From contig NZ_JHZA01000009.1 in assembly GCF_000621165.1 (NCBI RefSeq), positions 227,498 to 291,497 on the forward strand: a stretch of DNA of 64,000 nt, written 5' to 3'. The position numbers were made by a program, and so were the translations under genes. The DNA comes from Enterovibrio calviensis DSM 14347 (lineage in GTDB: Bacteria > Pseudomonadota > Gammaproteobacteria > Enterobacterales > Vibrionaceae). The notes beneath the pieces were generated by a model. It did no database searches. It saw nothing but the letters and a program-made list of their open reading frames with translations, and was not told the DNA's origin. Shown here one piece after another: positions 28,462 to 35,789 of this stretch; position 1 is the first letter of the stretch; each line of letters starts with the position of its first letter.

Positions 28462-29079
28462 ATGACGGACATTAATGGATCTATAGGCTCTGATGTATTG
28501 GATGGAACCAACAACGAAGATCTTATCTTCGGCTTAGATGGTGACGATCGCATCATCGGTTTTGGCGGTGATGACACAATCTTTGGCGGCAAAGGTGACG
28601 ATTTCATCATTGGCGGTAAAGGTAACGATGTTGTCAGAGGCGGAAGCGGCGATGACCTCATCCGCGGCGGAAGCGGTGAAGACATGCTTTACGGCGGTGT
28701 CGGCAATGACTATATCCTCGGCGGCACGGGCAACGACACGATTGCAGGAAACTCAGGTTCCAACAAACTTTACGGCGGAGCTGGTGATGACACGTTGATC
28801 AGTGGCACTGGTGATGACTTTTTGTTTGGGGGGAGCGGTGCAGACACGTTCATGTTCGACAATATCCTCGGCAACCAAACTGGCGACGACCGCATCGTAG
28901 ACTTTGAAGCGGGTATCGACACGATATTCATTCGTGCAACGGGAGATACTGATTTTGCTTCTCTTGCACTGACTCAAGTTGGAAATAACACGGTAATTGA
29001 TCTTGCCGATGGTTCAAGCGTCATTTTGAACAATGTTTCTACTGGAGATCTCTCTGCTGACGACTTTCATATCGTCTAA
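28462..29079 (+). CDS. Small RTX-repeat calcium-binding protein, copy 2
   Basis: 205 residues from the ATG at 28462, which has AAGGA 7 bases upstream; the frame is open for 46 more codons but those lack RTX character. Same length as copy 1 and same design: about ten G-G-x-G-x-D repeats (about 25-135), then a C-terminal part nearly identical to that of copy 1, including FDNILGNQTG, DRIVDFE, IFIRATGDTDF and the final ADDFHIV. The N-terminal repeats have diverged more than the C-terminal part, as expected if the latter is fixed by a shared secretion machine. Probably a tandem duplication. Function unknown. Confidence 0.88.
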   Translation: MTDINGSIGSDVLDGTNNEDLIFGLDGDDRIIGFGGDDTIFGGKGDDFIIGGKGNDVVRGGSGDDLIRGGSGEDMLYGGVGNDYILGGTGNDTIAGNSGSNKLYGGAGDDTLISGTGDDFLFGGSGADTFMFDNILGNQTGDDRIVDFEAGIDTIFIRATGDTDFASLALTQVGNNTVIDLADGSSVILNNVSTGDLSADDFHIV

Positions 29080-29097
29080 CGTAACCAAGCTATACTC

Positions 29098-29131
29098 AAG
29101 GCAATCAGCGTATGAACTGATTGCCTTTTTT
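29098..29131 (+). terminator. Strong rho-independent terminator after RTX gene 2
   Basis: AAGGCAATCAG (29098-29108) pairs with CTGATTGCCTT (29117-29127) around an 8-base loop and runs into six T. It separates the two RTX genes from the secretion genes 70 bases further on, so the substrates can be made in excess over the exporter. Confidence 0.9.
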
Positions 29132-29200
29132 AAGGATCATTTGTGTCGTTGCTTGGTTGCTGTATCAACAACCCAATGATCCAACGTCAATGGATAAGAC

Positions 29201-30910
29201 ATGTCACTTTCTACAGAAAAACAACTTCAAACGACCATCGAGCAATGTAAGAAAGCGCTGCTGTTTGTGATTGCATTCAGCTTTATCATCAACATATTAG
29301 TGTTGAGTGTACCGCTCTACATGCTTCAAATTTACGATCGTGTCATTAGTTCTCGCTCCATTGATACGCTAGTTCTACTTACCGCTATCACAATCTTCGC
29401 GCTGCTCACCATGGCAATATTGGAGAATGTGCGTACCCGTATCATGGTAAGAATTGGGGCATGGTTTGACCAAAGCTTATCGCCGGAAATACTCAGTGGC
29501 AGCATCGCTTTGCAACTACGACAGGGGCTATCAGCTTCCGTGCAAAGCTTAAGAGACATTGCCGCGATTCGAGCATTTATTGGCGGTAATGCGGTGATTC
29601 CAGCGTTGGATGCGCCATGGACACCTGTTTTTCTTGGGTTCATATTCCTGCTCCACCCCATACTTGGCATCATCGCAACAGCAGGCGCGATTGTCCTATT
29701 TTGTATTGCCATTCTTAACGATGCAATGACCAGAAAAGCGCACAAAACAGCCAACGAGTCGGCGATCTTAGCCATGCAGCAAGCCGAGTCGGCGGCAAGA
29801 AATGCTGACGCCATTGAAGCGATGGGCATCATGCCTAATTTCATTCGAAATTGGTCTGAATTGAACAACAAAAGCGTTGATAGCCAAGTCACAGCAAACT
29901 CAAAAGGCGCCCTCCTTACCGCGACTTCAAAATTTATAAGAATGTTGCTGCAAATCGCGATGCTAGGAGTGGGGGCATGGCTGGTGATTGAAGGAGAGCT
30001 AACAGCGGGGGCCATGATTGCTGGCTCAATCCTCATGGCGAGAGCACTTGCACCTGTCGAGCAGTCAATCAGTGCATGGGGAACGGCGATTTCAGCAAGA
30101 CAAAGCTACCAGCGCCTAAAAGAACAAATACCCGCGTTTCCAGAACGCGCAAAATCTATGCCCTTACCAAAACCTCAAGGAACTCTATCCGTAGAGAAGG
30201 TTACCTACTTTCACCCAGGGCAACCTGAGCCCGTGTTGCATGGCATCACATTCAAAATTAACGCCGGTGAAGCCTTAGGCATCATTGGTCCATCAGGCAC
30301 AGGCAAATCAACGCTCGCACGGTTGATGCTTGGAAACCTAACCGCGAACGCTGGAACAATACGCTTGGACAATATGGATGTCGCGAAGTGGGACCCTGAT
30401 GACTTAGGCCCTCACTGTGGCTATTTACCCCAAGATGTTGAGCTGTTCCCGGGCACCATCAGACAAAATATCGCTCGAATGTCCGAAGGCGAGCCTGAAC
30501 TCGTCATCCAAGCCGCGAAACTGGCCGGTTGTCATGAGCTCATTCTGCGCCAACGACAAGGCTACGACACAGTCGTGGGTGAACGAGGTTTAGGCCTTTC
30601 TGGCGGCGAACGCCAGCGCGTTGCGCTCGCCCGCGCACTATATGGCGACCCCAGCCTCGTAATCCTTGATGAGGCAAACGCCAATCTAGACGGCGTCGGA
30701 GAGGTCGCGCTACAACGCGCTATCGCCTACTTAAAAACCCGTAAGGCGACCGTTATTTTGGTAGGACATAGACCCAGCATGATGCAATCCATGGACAAAT
30801 TACTCGTACTGCAAGACAGTCAGGTTCGAGCATTCGGTGAGCGCGATGAAGTGCTTAAGCCTTTGCTAGAACAAAGCGCCGCGCTCTCATCTAAGGGAGG
30901 GCAAAAATAA
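29201..30910 (+). CDS. Type I secretion ABC transporter (permease-ATPase, PrtD type)
   Basis: 569 residues, typical for PrtD-like exporters: an N-terminal six-helix membrane domain (about 20-300) without a C39 peptidase domain, and a C-terminal ATPase. Walker A is GPSGTGKST (363-371), the signature motif LSGGERQ (466-472), and Walker B LVILDEAN with the catalytic glutamate. Such proteins export RTX substrates with uncleaved C-terminal signals directly through the envelope, together with an HlyD-type adaptor and a TolC-type channel. The adaptor gene overlaps by one base (TAATG); no TolC gene is in this window. The two upstream RTX proteins are the likely cargo (inference). Confidence 0.93.
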   Translation: MSLSTEKQLQTTIEQCKKALLFVIAFSFIINILVLSVPLYMLQIYDRVISSRSIDTLVLLTAITIFALLTMAILENVRTRIMVRIGAWFDQSLSPEILSGSIALQLRQGLSASVQSLRDIAAIRAFIGGNAVIPALDAPWTPVFLGFIFLLHPILGIIATAGAIVLFCIAILNDAMTRKAHKTANESAILAMQQAESAARNADAIEAMGIMPNFIRNWSELNNKSVDSQVTANSKGALLTATSKFIRMLLQIAMLGVGAWLVIEGELTAGAMIAGSILMARALAPVEQSISAWGTAISARQSYQRLKEQIPAFPERAKSMPLPKPQGTLSVEKVTYFHPGQPEPVLHGITFKINAGEALGIIGPSGTGKSTLARLMLGNLTANAGTIRLDNMDVAKWDPDDLGPHCGYLPQDVELFPGTIRQNIARMSEGEPELVIQAAKLAGCHELILRQRQGYDTVVGERGLGLSGGERQRVALARALYGDPSLVILDEANANLDGVGEVALQRAIAYLKTRKATVILVGHRPSMMQSMDKLLVLQDSQVRAFGERDEVLKPLLEQSAALSSKGGQK

Positions 30911-32199
30911 TGGCTATTCCCGCTATTCGACAGCTTGCCTTATTTGGCTTTGGTGTCATCGCCGTGTTTTTTGGCACATTCGGCGTTTGGGCTGTATTCA
31001 GCCCACTAGAAGGTGCTTCTATTGCTCCTGGCATTGTGACCGTAGACAGCCAACGCAAAACGGTTCAACACCTTGAAGGCGGTATCATCGACAAAATCGT
31101 GGTGACCGAAGGGGCGAATGTAAAGAAAGGTGAAACACTTATCCTGCTTGATAACACACAAGCTAACGGTCAACTGGAGCAATACAATAGCCGTCAACGT
31201 AATGCCCTAGCACGGGAAGCGCGTTTGATCGCCGAGCGAGATAACCTTGATTCAATTACCTTTCCCGAGCAGTTAGCGTCCAACACACAGGATTCACGTG
31301 TAGAAGAAATTCTGACAAACCAACGACGAATCTTCAAAGCGCGGAATGATTTTTATGCCTCCCAACAAGAAGTCATCAAAACACAATTAGCACAAAATCA
31401 AGCTGAGCTAGATGGTCAAAAAAAGCGTCTTGAGATAGAAAAACGCCGCTTGTCGATCATTGGTGAAGAAATTGATGGTAATCGCCAGTTGGCAGAAAAA
31501 GGATATGTGAGTAAAACGCAGGTATTGCGCTTAGAGCGTGAAGAAAGTCAGATCCTAAGCACCATCAGCCAACTGCAGTCTAACGCCAGTCGCCTGGCCC
31601 AGAATGTCGCAGAGAGCCAAGCTCAAATTAAAGAACAAGAGTTGGAACGAATCAAAGAAGTGGTCGAGCAGCTAAGAGAAACTCGACAAGAACGTTACGA
31701 ACTCGATGAGCAAGTCGCATCAGCAAAAGACATCCTCAACCGAACCAAAATTGTCGCGCCACTGTCGGGGACAGTGCTAAATCTGCAAGTGTTCTCTGAG
31801 GAAGGTGTCATATCGCCCGGTCAGCCATTGCTCGATATTGTTCCGAATAACGAAAGCCTTGTTATTGAAGCCAGAGTCGACCCTTCTGACATTGATCAGG
31901 TTAGAGCTGGGATGAAAGCGCAAATCCGCCTCACTGCGTTAAGCATGCGCAGCATTAAGCCTCTAGACGGCGAACTACTTACCATTTCAGCGGATAGATT
32001 GGTCGATGAGCAATCCGGCTTAGCCTATTACCTTGCCAGAGTAGAGCTCATCGACAATGTCACAGAGCTACTAAATGGCATTGCGTTATATCCTGGCATG
32101 CAGGCGGAGGTGATGTTACTCACCGAGCCCCGTACTCCCATCGAATATTTGGCCAAACCACTTACCGAAAGCTTAAATCGCGCATTTCGTGAAGAGTGA
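30910..32199 (+). CDS. HlyD-family type I secretion membrane fusion protein
   Basis: 429 residues. A short cytoplasmic tail, one membrane helix (about 9-30), a first lipoyl half-motif (VQHLEGGIIDKIVVTEGANVK), a long coiled-coil hairpin (about 95-275), the second lipoyl half (IVAPLSGTVLNLQVFSEEGVI) and a beta-barrel domain follow in the order known for HlyD/PrtE adaptors. The adaptor bridges the ABC transporter to an outer-membrane TolC-type protein. Coupled to the transporter gene by a one-base overlap. It ends just before a large hairpin (32210-32248). Confidence 0.94.
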   Translation: MAIPAIRQLALFGFGVIAVFFGTFGVWAVFSPLEGASIAPGIVTVDSQRKTVQHLEGGIIDKIVVTEGANVKKGETLILLDNTQANGQLEQYNSRQRNALAREARLIAERDNLDSITFPEQLASNTQDSRVEEILTNQRRIFKARNDFYASQQEVIKTQLAQNQAELDGQKKRLEIEKRRLSIIGEEIDGNRQLAEKGYVSKTQVLRLEREESQILSTISQLQSNASRLAQNVAESQAQIKEQELERIKEVVEQLRETRQERYELDEQVASAKDILNRTKIVAPLSGTVLNLQVFSEEGVISPGQPLLDIVPNNESLVIEARVDPSDIDQVRAGMKAQIRLTALSMRSIKPLDGELLTISADRLVDEQSGLAYYLARVELIDNVTELLNGIALYPGMQAEVMLLTEPRTPIEYLAKPLTESLNRAFREE

Positions 32200-32209
32200 T
32201 CAGCACAGT

Positions 32210-32248
32210 CACCTCTAATTCTTAAGTCGCACTTATGGATTAGAGGTG
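32210..32248. terminator. Long hairpin downstream of the type I secretion genes
   Basis: CACCTCTAAT (32210-32219) and ATTAGAGGTG (32239-32248) form a perfect 10-bp stem; inside it TAAGT and ACTTA form a second 5-bp stem around CGC, after a 3x3 internal loop. It starts 11 bases after the hlyD-like stop codon. There is no T-run after it, so it may stabilise the mRNA end or act as a DNA site rather than terminate. Confidence 0.6.
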
Positions 32249-32580
32249 GCTAAACGACGATTAACAAAGAATGAGTCCCCTTGTAGAAATCTTTGGGCTC
32301 GGCTTCTGCATTCACACGTAATACGAAAAAAAACGTGAAGCAAATCACTTTTAAGAACCCATACTTGGCACTAGTTTGCAAGACTTTCGATGCATGATTT
32401 TCTAGCGACATTAAGGTTGCAAGAAAAAATCCGACAAACTTCATCTTCTTTCTTTGCTCGCGGACTGCTCTACTTACCTCATATTACTAAAGTAACGCGC
32501 CCTATGGAGGCGAACCATTTTTTCGAGAAGCTAGCAAGCTTGGATAGCGTAGTTTACTTTTAATAGTAAGAAACAAAAAA
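32249..32580 (+). other. Leader region in front of the exopolysaccharide operon
   Basis: About 330 bases without a gene. A long untranslated leader is usual for polysaccharide operons under antitermination or c-di-GMP control. At 32540-32551 TTGGATAGCGTA shares the core TAGCGT with the RfaH ops element (GGCGGTAGCGTG), but only 7 of 12 bases agree. I saw no GEMM (c-di-GMP) riboswitch sequence. An AT-rich stretch at about 32551-32580 precedes the first gene. Confidence 0.4.
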
Positions 32581-34023
32581 GTGATCCCTCGATTGAGATC
32601 ACAAAAAAATATGAGCTCTAATTTTATGGACAGCAGAAAAATTCGCACACACGGAACCGAATCCGCGATCATTTATAGACTTTGCGATCTTGCGGTCATC
32701 GGCGGTTCACTGGTTTTAGCAAGCCTCTTATATTTAGGAGCAATTAGCGATGACAGCTTATTGCTCGCCACACTGATATCAATTTGCTATTTGTTATTTG
32801 CTGAAAGTTCACACCTCTATCGTTCCTGGCGTATTAGTAACTTCCAAGGCCAAGTGGCAGCAACTCTGATCCCATGGTGCGGTGCTTGCCTAGCTTTGGT
32901 TGCGTACTTTTTCTTCACTCAGCGCGGCATTGAATTTTCTCGCGTCGTCATGACAATGTGGTTTGTATTTGGCGCTATTGGGCTTGTTCTTTGGCGCTTC
33001 CTCGCGCGCATTGCGCTCAGTAAACTCCGTAATCGTGGTATCAATACACGTTGTGCGGCGATTATCGGTACCACCGCAAACGGAATTGAACTTGCTCAAG
33101 AATTTCAGCGCAACCAAGCTCTGGGCATTAAGCTTGTTGGCTTCTATGAAGACAGGGGTGTTGACCGAATTGAAGGGGGCTTACCCGCCCCAATGCTGGG
33201 TAAAGTGAATGAGGCATTGGAGCAAGCTAAGCAAGGTAAGCTTCAACATGTGTATATTGCCATGCCAATGCATGCCAAAGATCGTATTGCACGCTACCTT
33301 CACCAATTTGCTGACACCACAGCTACCACGTATTTGGTACCTGATTTTTTCACCTACAACCTATTACACAGTCGCTGGCAGACGATAGGGCATGTTCATA
33401 CCCTTAGCGTGCATGACACCCCGTTTAGCGGTTTTTCAGCGTGGTCGAAGCGCCTTGAAGACATCATTTTGTCATTCCTCATTCTGATCATGATCTCTCC
33501 GGTGCTTGTGGTTATTGCTATCGGAGTGAAGCTCTCATCTCCTGGCCCCATTATCTTTAAGCAACATCGATATGGTCTCGACGGCCGCAAAATTAACGTC
33601 TGGAAGTTTCGCTCCATGTCGACCACAGACAATGGTGATGTTGTCAAACAGGCAACAAAGAACGACCCTCGCGTCACTCGTTTTGGCGCTTTCATTCGCC
33701 GAACATCTTTGGATGAGCTCCCCCAATTCTTCAACGTGCTAAGAGGATCGATGTCGATCGTTGGCCCTCGCCCTCATGCCGTCGCACACAATGAACAATA
33801 CAGGGACATCGTTGATCGCTACATGCTGCGACACAAAGTGAAGCCAGGCATTACTGGCTGGGCACAAATCAACGGTTACCGCGGAGAAACAGACACGCTC
33901 GATAAAATGGAAAAGCGCGTTCAATTCGATCTGGAGTACATCCAAAACTGGTCACTATGGATGGATATTAAGATTGTTATTGCAACGGTATTCAAAGGCT
34001 TTATTGGCAAAACTGCTTACTAG
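32581..34023 (+). CDS. Undecaprenyl-phosphate phosphoglycosyltransferase (WcaJ/VpsL type)
   Basis: 480 residues from a GTG; ATG codons at 32611 and 32626 are equally possible, none with a strong ribosome site. Four or five membrane helices (about 30-140) and a Rossmann-like CoA-binding-type domain (about 150-265) precede the C-terminal bacterial sugar transferase domain (about 285-480), with KFRSM, DELPQFFNVLRGSMSIVGPRP and the final GWAQINGYRGET region. These membrane enzymes start a polysaccharide repeat unit by placing a sugar phosphate, usually glucose or galactose, on undecaprenyl phosphate. It is the first gene of the operon, as in vps- and colanic-acid-type loci. The sugar is not deducible from sequence. 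Confidence 0.93.
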   Translation: MIPRLRSQKNMSSNFMDSRKIRTHGTESAIIYRLCDLAVIGGSLVLASLLYLGAISDDSLLLATLISICYLLFAESSHLYRSWRISNFQGQVAATLIPWCGACLALVAYFFFTQRGIEFSRVVMTMWFVFGAIGLVLWRFLARIALSKLRNRGINTRCAAIIGTTANGIELAQEFQRNQALGIKLVGFYEDRGVDRIEGGLPAPMLGKVNEALEQAKQGKLQHVYIAMPMHAKDRIARYLHQFADTTATTYLVPDFFTYNLLHSRWQTIGHVHTLSVHDTPFSGFSAWSKRLEDIILSFLILIMISPVLVVIAIGVKLSSPGPIIFKQHRYGLDGRKINVWKFRSMSTTDNGDVVKQATKNDPRVTRFGAFIRRTSLDELPQFFNVLRGSMSIVGPRPHAVAHNEQYRDIVDRYMLRHKVKPGITGWAQINGYRGETDTLDKMEKRVQFDLEYIQNWSLWMDIKIVIATVFKGFIGKTAY

Positions 34024-34032
34024 GAGTGGGGC

Positions 34033-35241
34033 GTGATTCGCAGTCATTTATGGATTAGTGCTGGGTTGTTTTTTCCACTGTCAGCGGCAGCGGTTGAACC
34101 TTTGGCGTATCAAACAGAGAACGGCATAGACATTCTGCCTACACTAAAAGTGAGTGCGGGCAATAATGATAATGTTCGCCGCACAACCGATGACACCGTG
34201 AGTTCACCCGAGAGTGTTATTTCGCCAAAAGTGACTGCGGTATTGAAAAAAAATCGCTCTGCGTATCAATTTGATTATGGTTTCGACGCCGTCAACTACA
34301 GCAATAGCAGTGATGACAACTACATCGATCATCAATTACATGGGCAGGGTTTCTTTGTATTCGATGTTCGCAACCGGCTCTTAATTGATTATCTCTACAA
34401 CATCACCAATGAGCCTCGGGGGACGGGGATCACCGAAGGGTTCAGCCTCTCCGTTGATGAGCCTACTCGCTTTCAACGTCATAATTTGAAGGCTCGCTAT
34501 ACCTACGGTGCAGCAGGCACGAAGGGACGATTGGCTGGGGTTGCAGGCTATGAAAGTAAAGAATATGACGATGTCACATATATCCGAAATGGTCTCACTC
34601 AAGAAAGCCGTTATTTTAATTGGAATCAGCCTTACCTGAGCAGTGAGTTTTACTACGCTGTATCAAATTATTTCTATGCCGTTGCCGTCGCAAGCCTAAA
34701 AGACCGCAATTATGAGTACATAGAGCCATTCTCTGGCATCACACGAGATAGCTTAGATTCAGCACTGTACGGCGGCTTGGAGTGGGATATTACAGGGAAA
34801 ACTCAGGGCAAACTGCTCGTCGGTGTGCAAAACAAGGACTTCGAAGCGTCACAGCGTGAAGACTTCCAAGGGTTCATTTGGCGAGCCAATATGAGTTGGG
34901 CTCCGACGGATTACAGCACCTTCGGGCTTGAAGGCCGTGATTACGCGAGAGATCCAAACATTAATGCTGACTATGTAAAAGATCGTTCAATACAACTGGA
35001 TTGGGAACACAAATGGACACCTCGATTCAAGTCAATTGCTAGCGCGCGTTACGGCACCAACGAGTACCCGCTCGGCGTGCGCAAAGATGACGATACGTTA
35101 TACGAAATCACGGTTGTTTATAGCCTTAAACGTTGGTGGGATATTTCTGTAGGCGCGAGCAGATTTGAACGTGACTCTAGCTTGGTCGGTTATAGCTATG
35201 AGCAAACAAGACTATTTATTGGCATGGAGGTAAGTCTGTGA
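34033..35241 (+). CDS. Outer-membrane beta-barrel of the polysaccharide export system
   Basis: 402 residues from a GTG with AGGAG at 6 bases spacing. A signal peptide (cleavage near AAA-VEP, residue 20) is followed by a chain of alternating amphipathic strands with many tyrosine, tryptophan and phenylalanine residues and a C-terminal aromatic-ended strand (LFIGMEVSL), the hallmarks of a beta-barrel of about 16-18 strands. This type of barrel is often encoded next to OPX proteins in exopolysaccharide loci. Here the adjacent OPX protein is short and lacks its own outer-membrane helix, so the barrel probably supplies the export pore (inference). Overlaps the next gene by four bases. Confidence 0.8.
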   Translation: MIRSHLWISAGLFFPLSAAAVEPLAYQTENGIDILPTLKVSAGNNDNVRRTTDDTVSSPESVISPKVTAVLKKNRSAYQFDYGFDAVNYSNSSDDNYIDHQLHGQGFFVFDVRNRLLIDYLYNITNEPRGTGITEGFSLSVDEPTRFQRHNLKARYTYGAAGTKGRLAGVAGYESKEYDDVTYIRNGLTQESRYFNWNQPYLSSEFYYAVSNYFYAVAVASLKDRNYEYIEPFSGITRDSLDSALYGGLEWDITGKTQGKLLVGVQNKDFEASQREDFQGFIWRANMSWAPTDYSTFGLEGRDYARDPNINADYVKDRSIQLDWEHKWTPRFKSIASARYGTNEYPLGVRKDDDTLYEITVVYSLKRWWDISVGASRFERDSSLVGYSYEQTRLFIGMEVSL

Positions 35242-35756
35242 TTCATCGATTTTTGTTGCTTATTGCGCTATTTCTGCCTTTCGCAAGTGGCGCAACAACA
35301 GAACAATATGTGCTGGATGATGGGGATTACATCTCGATTAATGTGTATGGGGAAGAGGATCTTTCCATGCAGATTTTGCTCAGCACGCGAGGACGTTTTG
35401 ACTATCCCTATTTGGGACGCCTAGAAGCGGCAGGGAAGTCTGTCAGTCAGTTACAACGCATTATTGAAAGCGGACTCAGAGGGGACTACTTAATTGACCC
35501 CAAAGTAACCGTAAACGTCGTTAAATTTCGCAAATTTTATGTCAATGGTGAAGTGCACCACCCAGGGGGATATGACTATCAACCGGGTCTGACTATTGGT
35601 AAAGCCATTGCCATTGCTGGCGGTTTTACTGATAGAGCTTCACGGGATGATATTCAAAAGACAGAAGCCAAAAATGGAAGCACTCAAAAAAACGTTGGCC
35701 TGTCACAAGCTGTTGGACCCGGCGACATCATCGTGGTCGACCAGAGCTTTTTTTAG
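35238..35756 (+). CDS. Short polysaccharide export (OPX/Wza-family) protein
   Basis: 172 residues, about half the length of E. coli Wza. Signal peptide (cleavage about residue 19, FASGA-TT), then the Poly_export domain (about 23-98, with DYISINVYGEEDL and the typical G-x-F-x-x-P-x-L-G element) and one SLBB domain (about 101-170). There is no lipobox cysteine and no C-terminal amphipathic helix for an outer-membrane pore, so it is a periplasmic OPX of the kind that partners a separate beta-barrel. The start overlaps the barrel gene. Confidence 0.9.
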   Translation: MIHRFLLLIALFLPFASGATTEQYVLDDGDYISINVYGEEDLSMQILLSTRGRFDYPYLGRLEAAGKSVSQLQRIIESGLRGDYLIDPKVTVNVVKFRKFYVNGEVHHPGGYDYQPGLTIGKAIAIAGGFTDRASRDDIQKTEAKNGSTQKNVGLSQAVGPGDIIVVDQSFF

Positions 35757-35789
35757 TTAGCGCTGCGGGAATAAAAGGAAGTAATCAGC

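Noticed and set aside
27650..28940. Regular short DNA repeats that could suggest a CRISPR array
   Set aside because: The units are 27-base codon repeats of RTX nonapeptides inside two open frames, with no constant repeat or unique spacers.
32249..32580. Possible c-di-GMP (GEMM) riboswitch in the leader of the polysaccharide operon
   Set aside because: None of the conserved GEMM elements (such as the CACGCACAGGGCAAACC-type core) is present.
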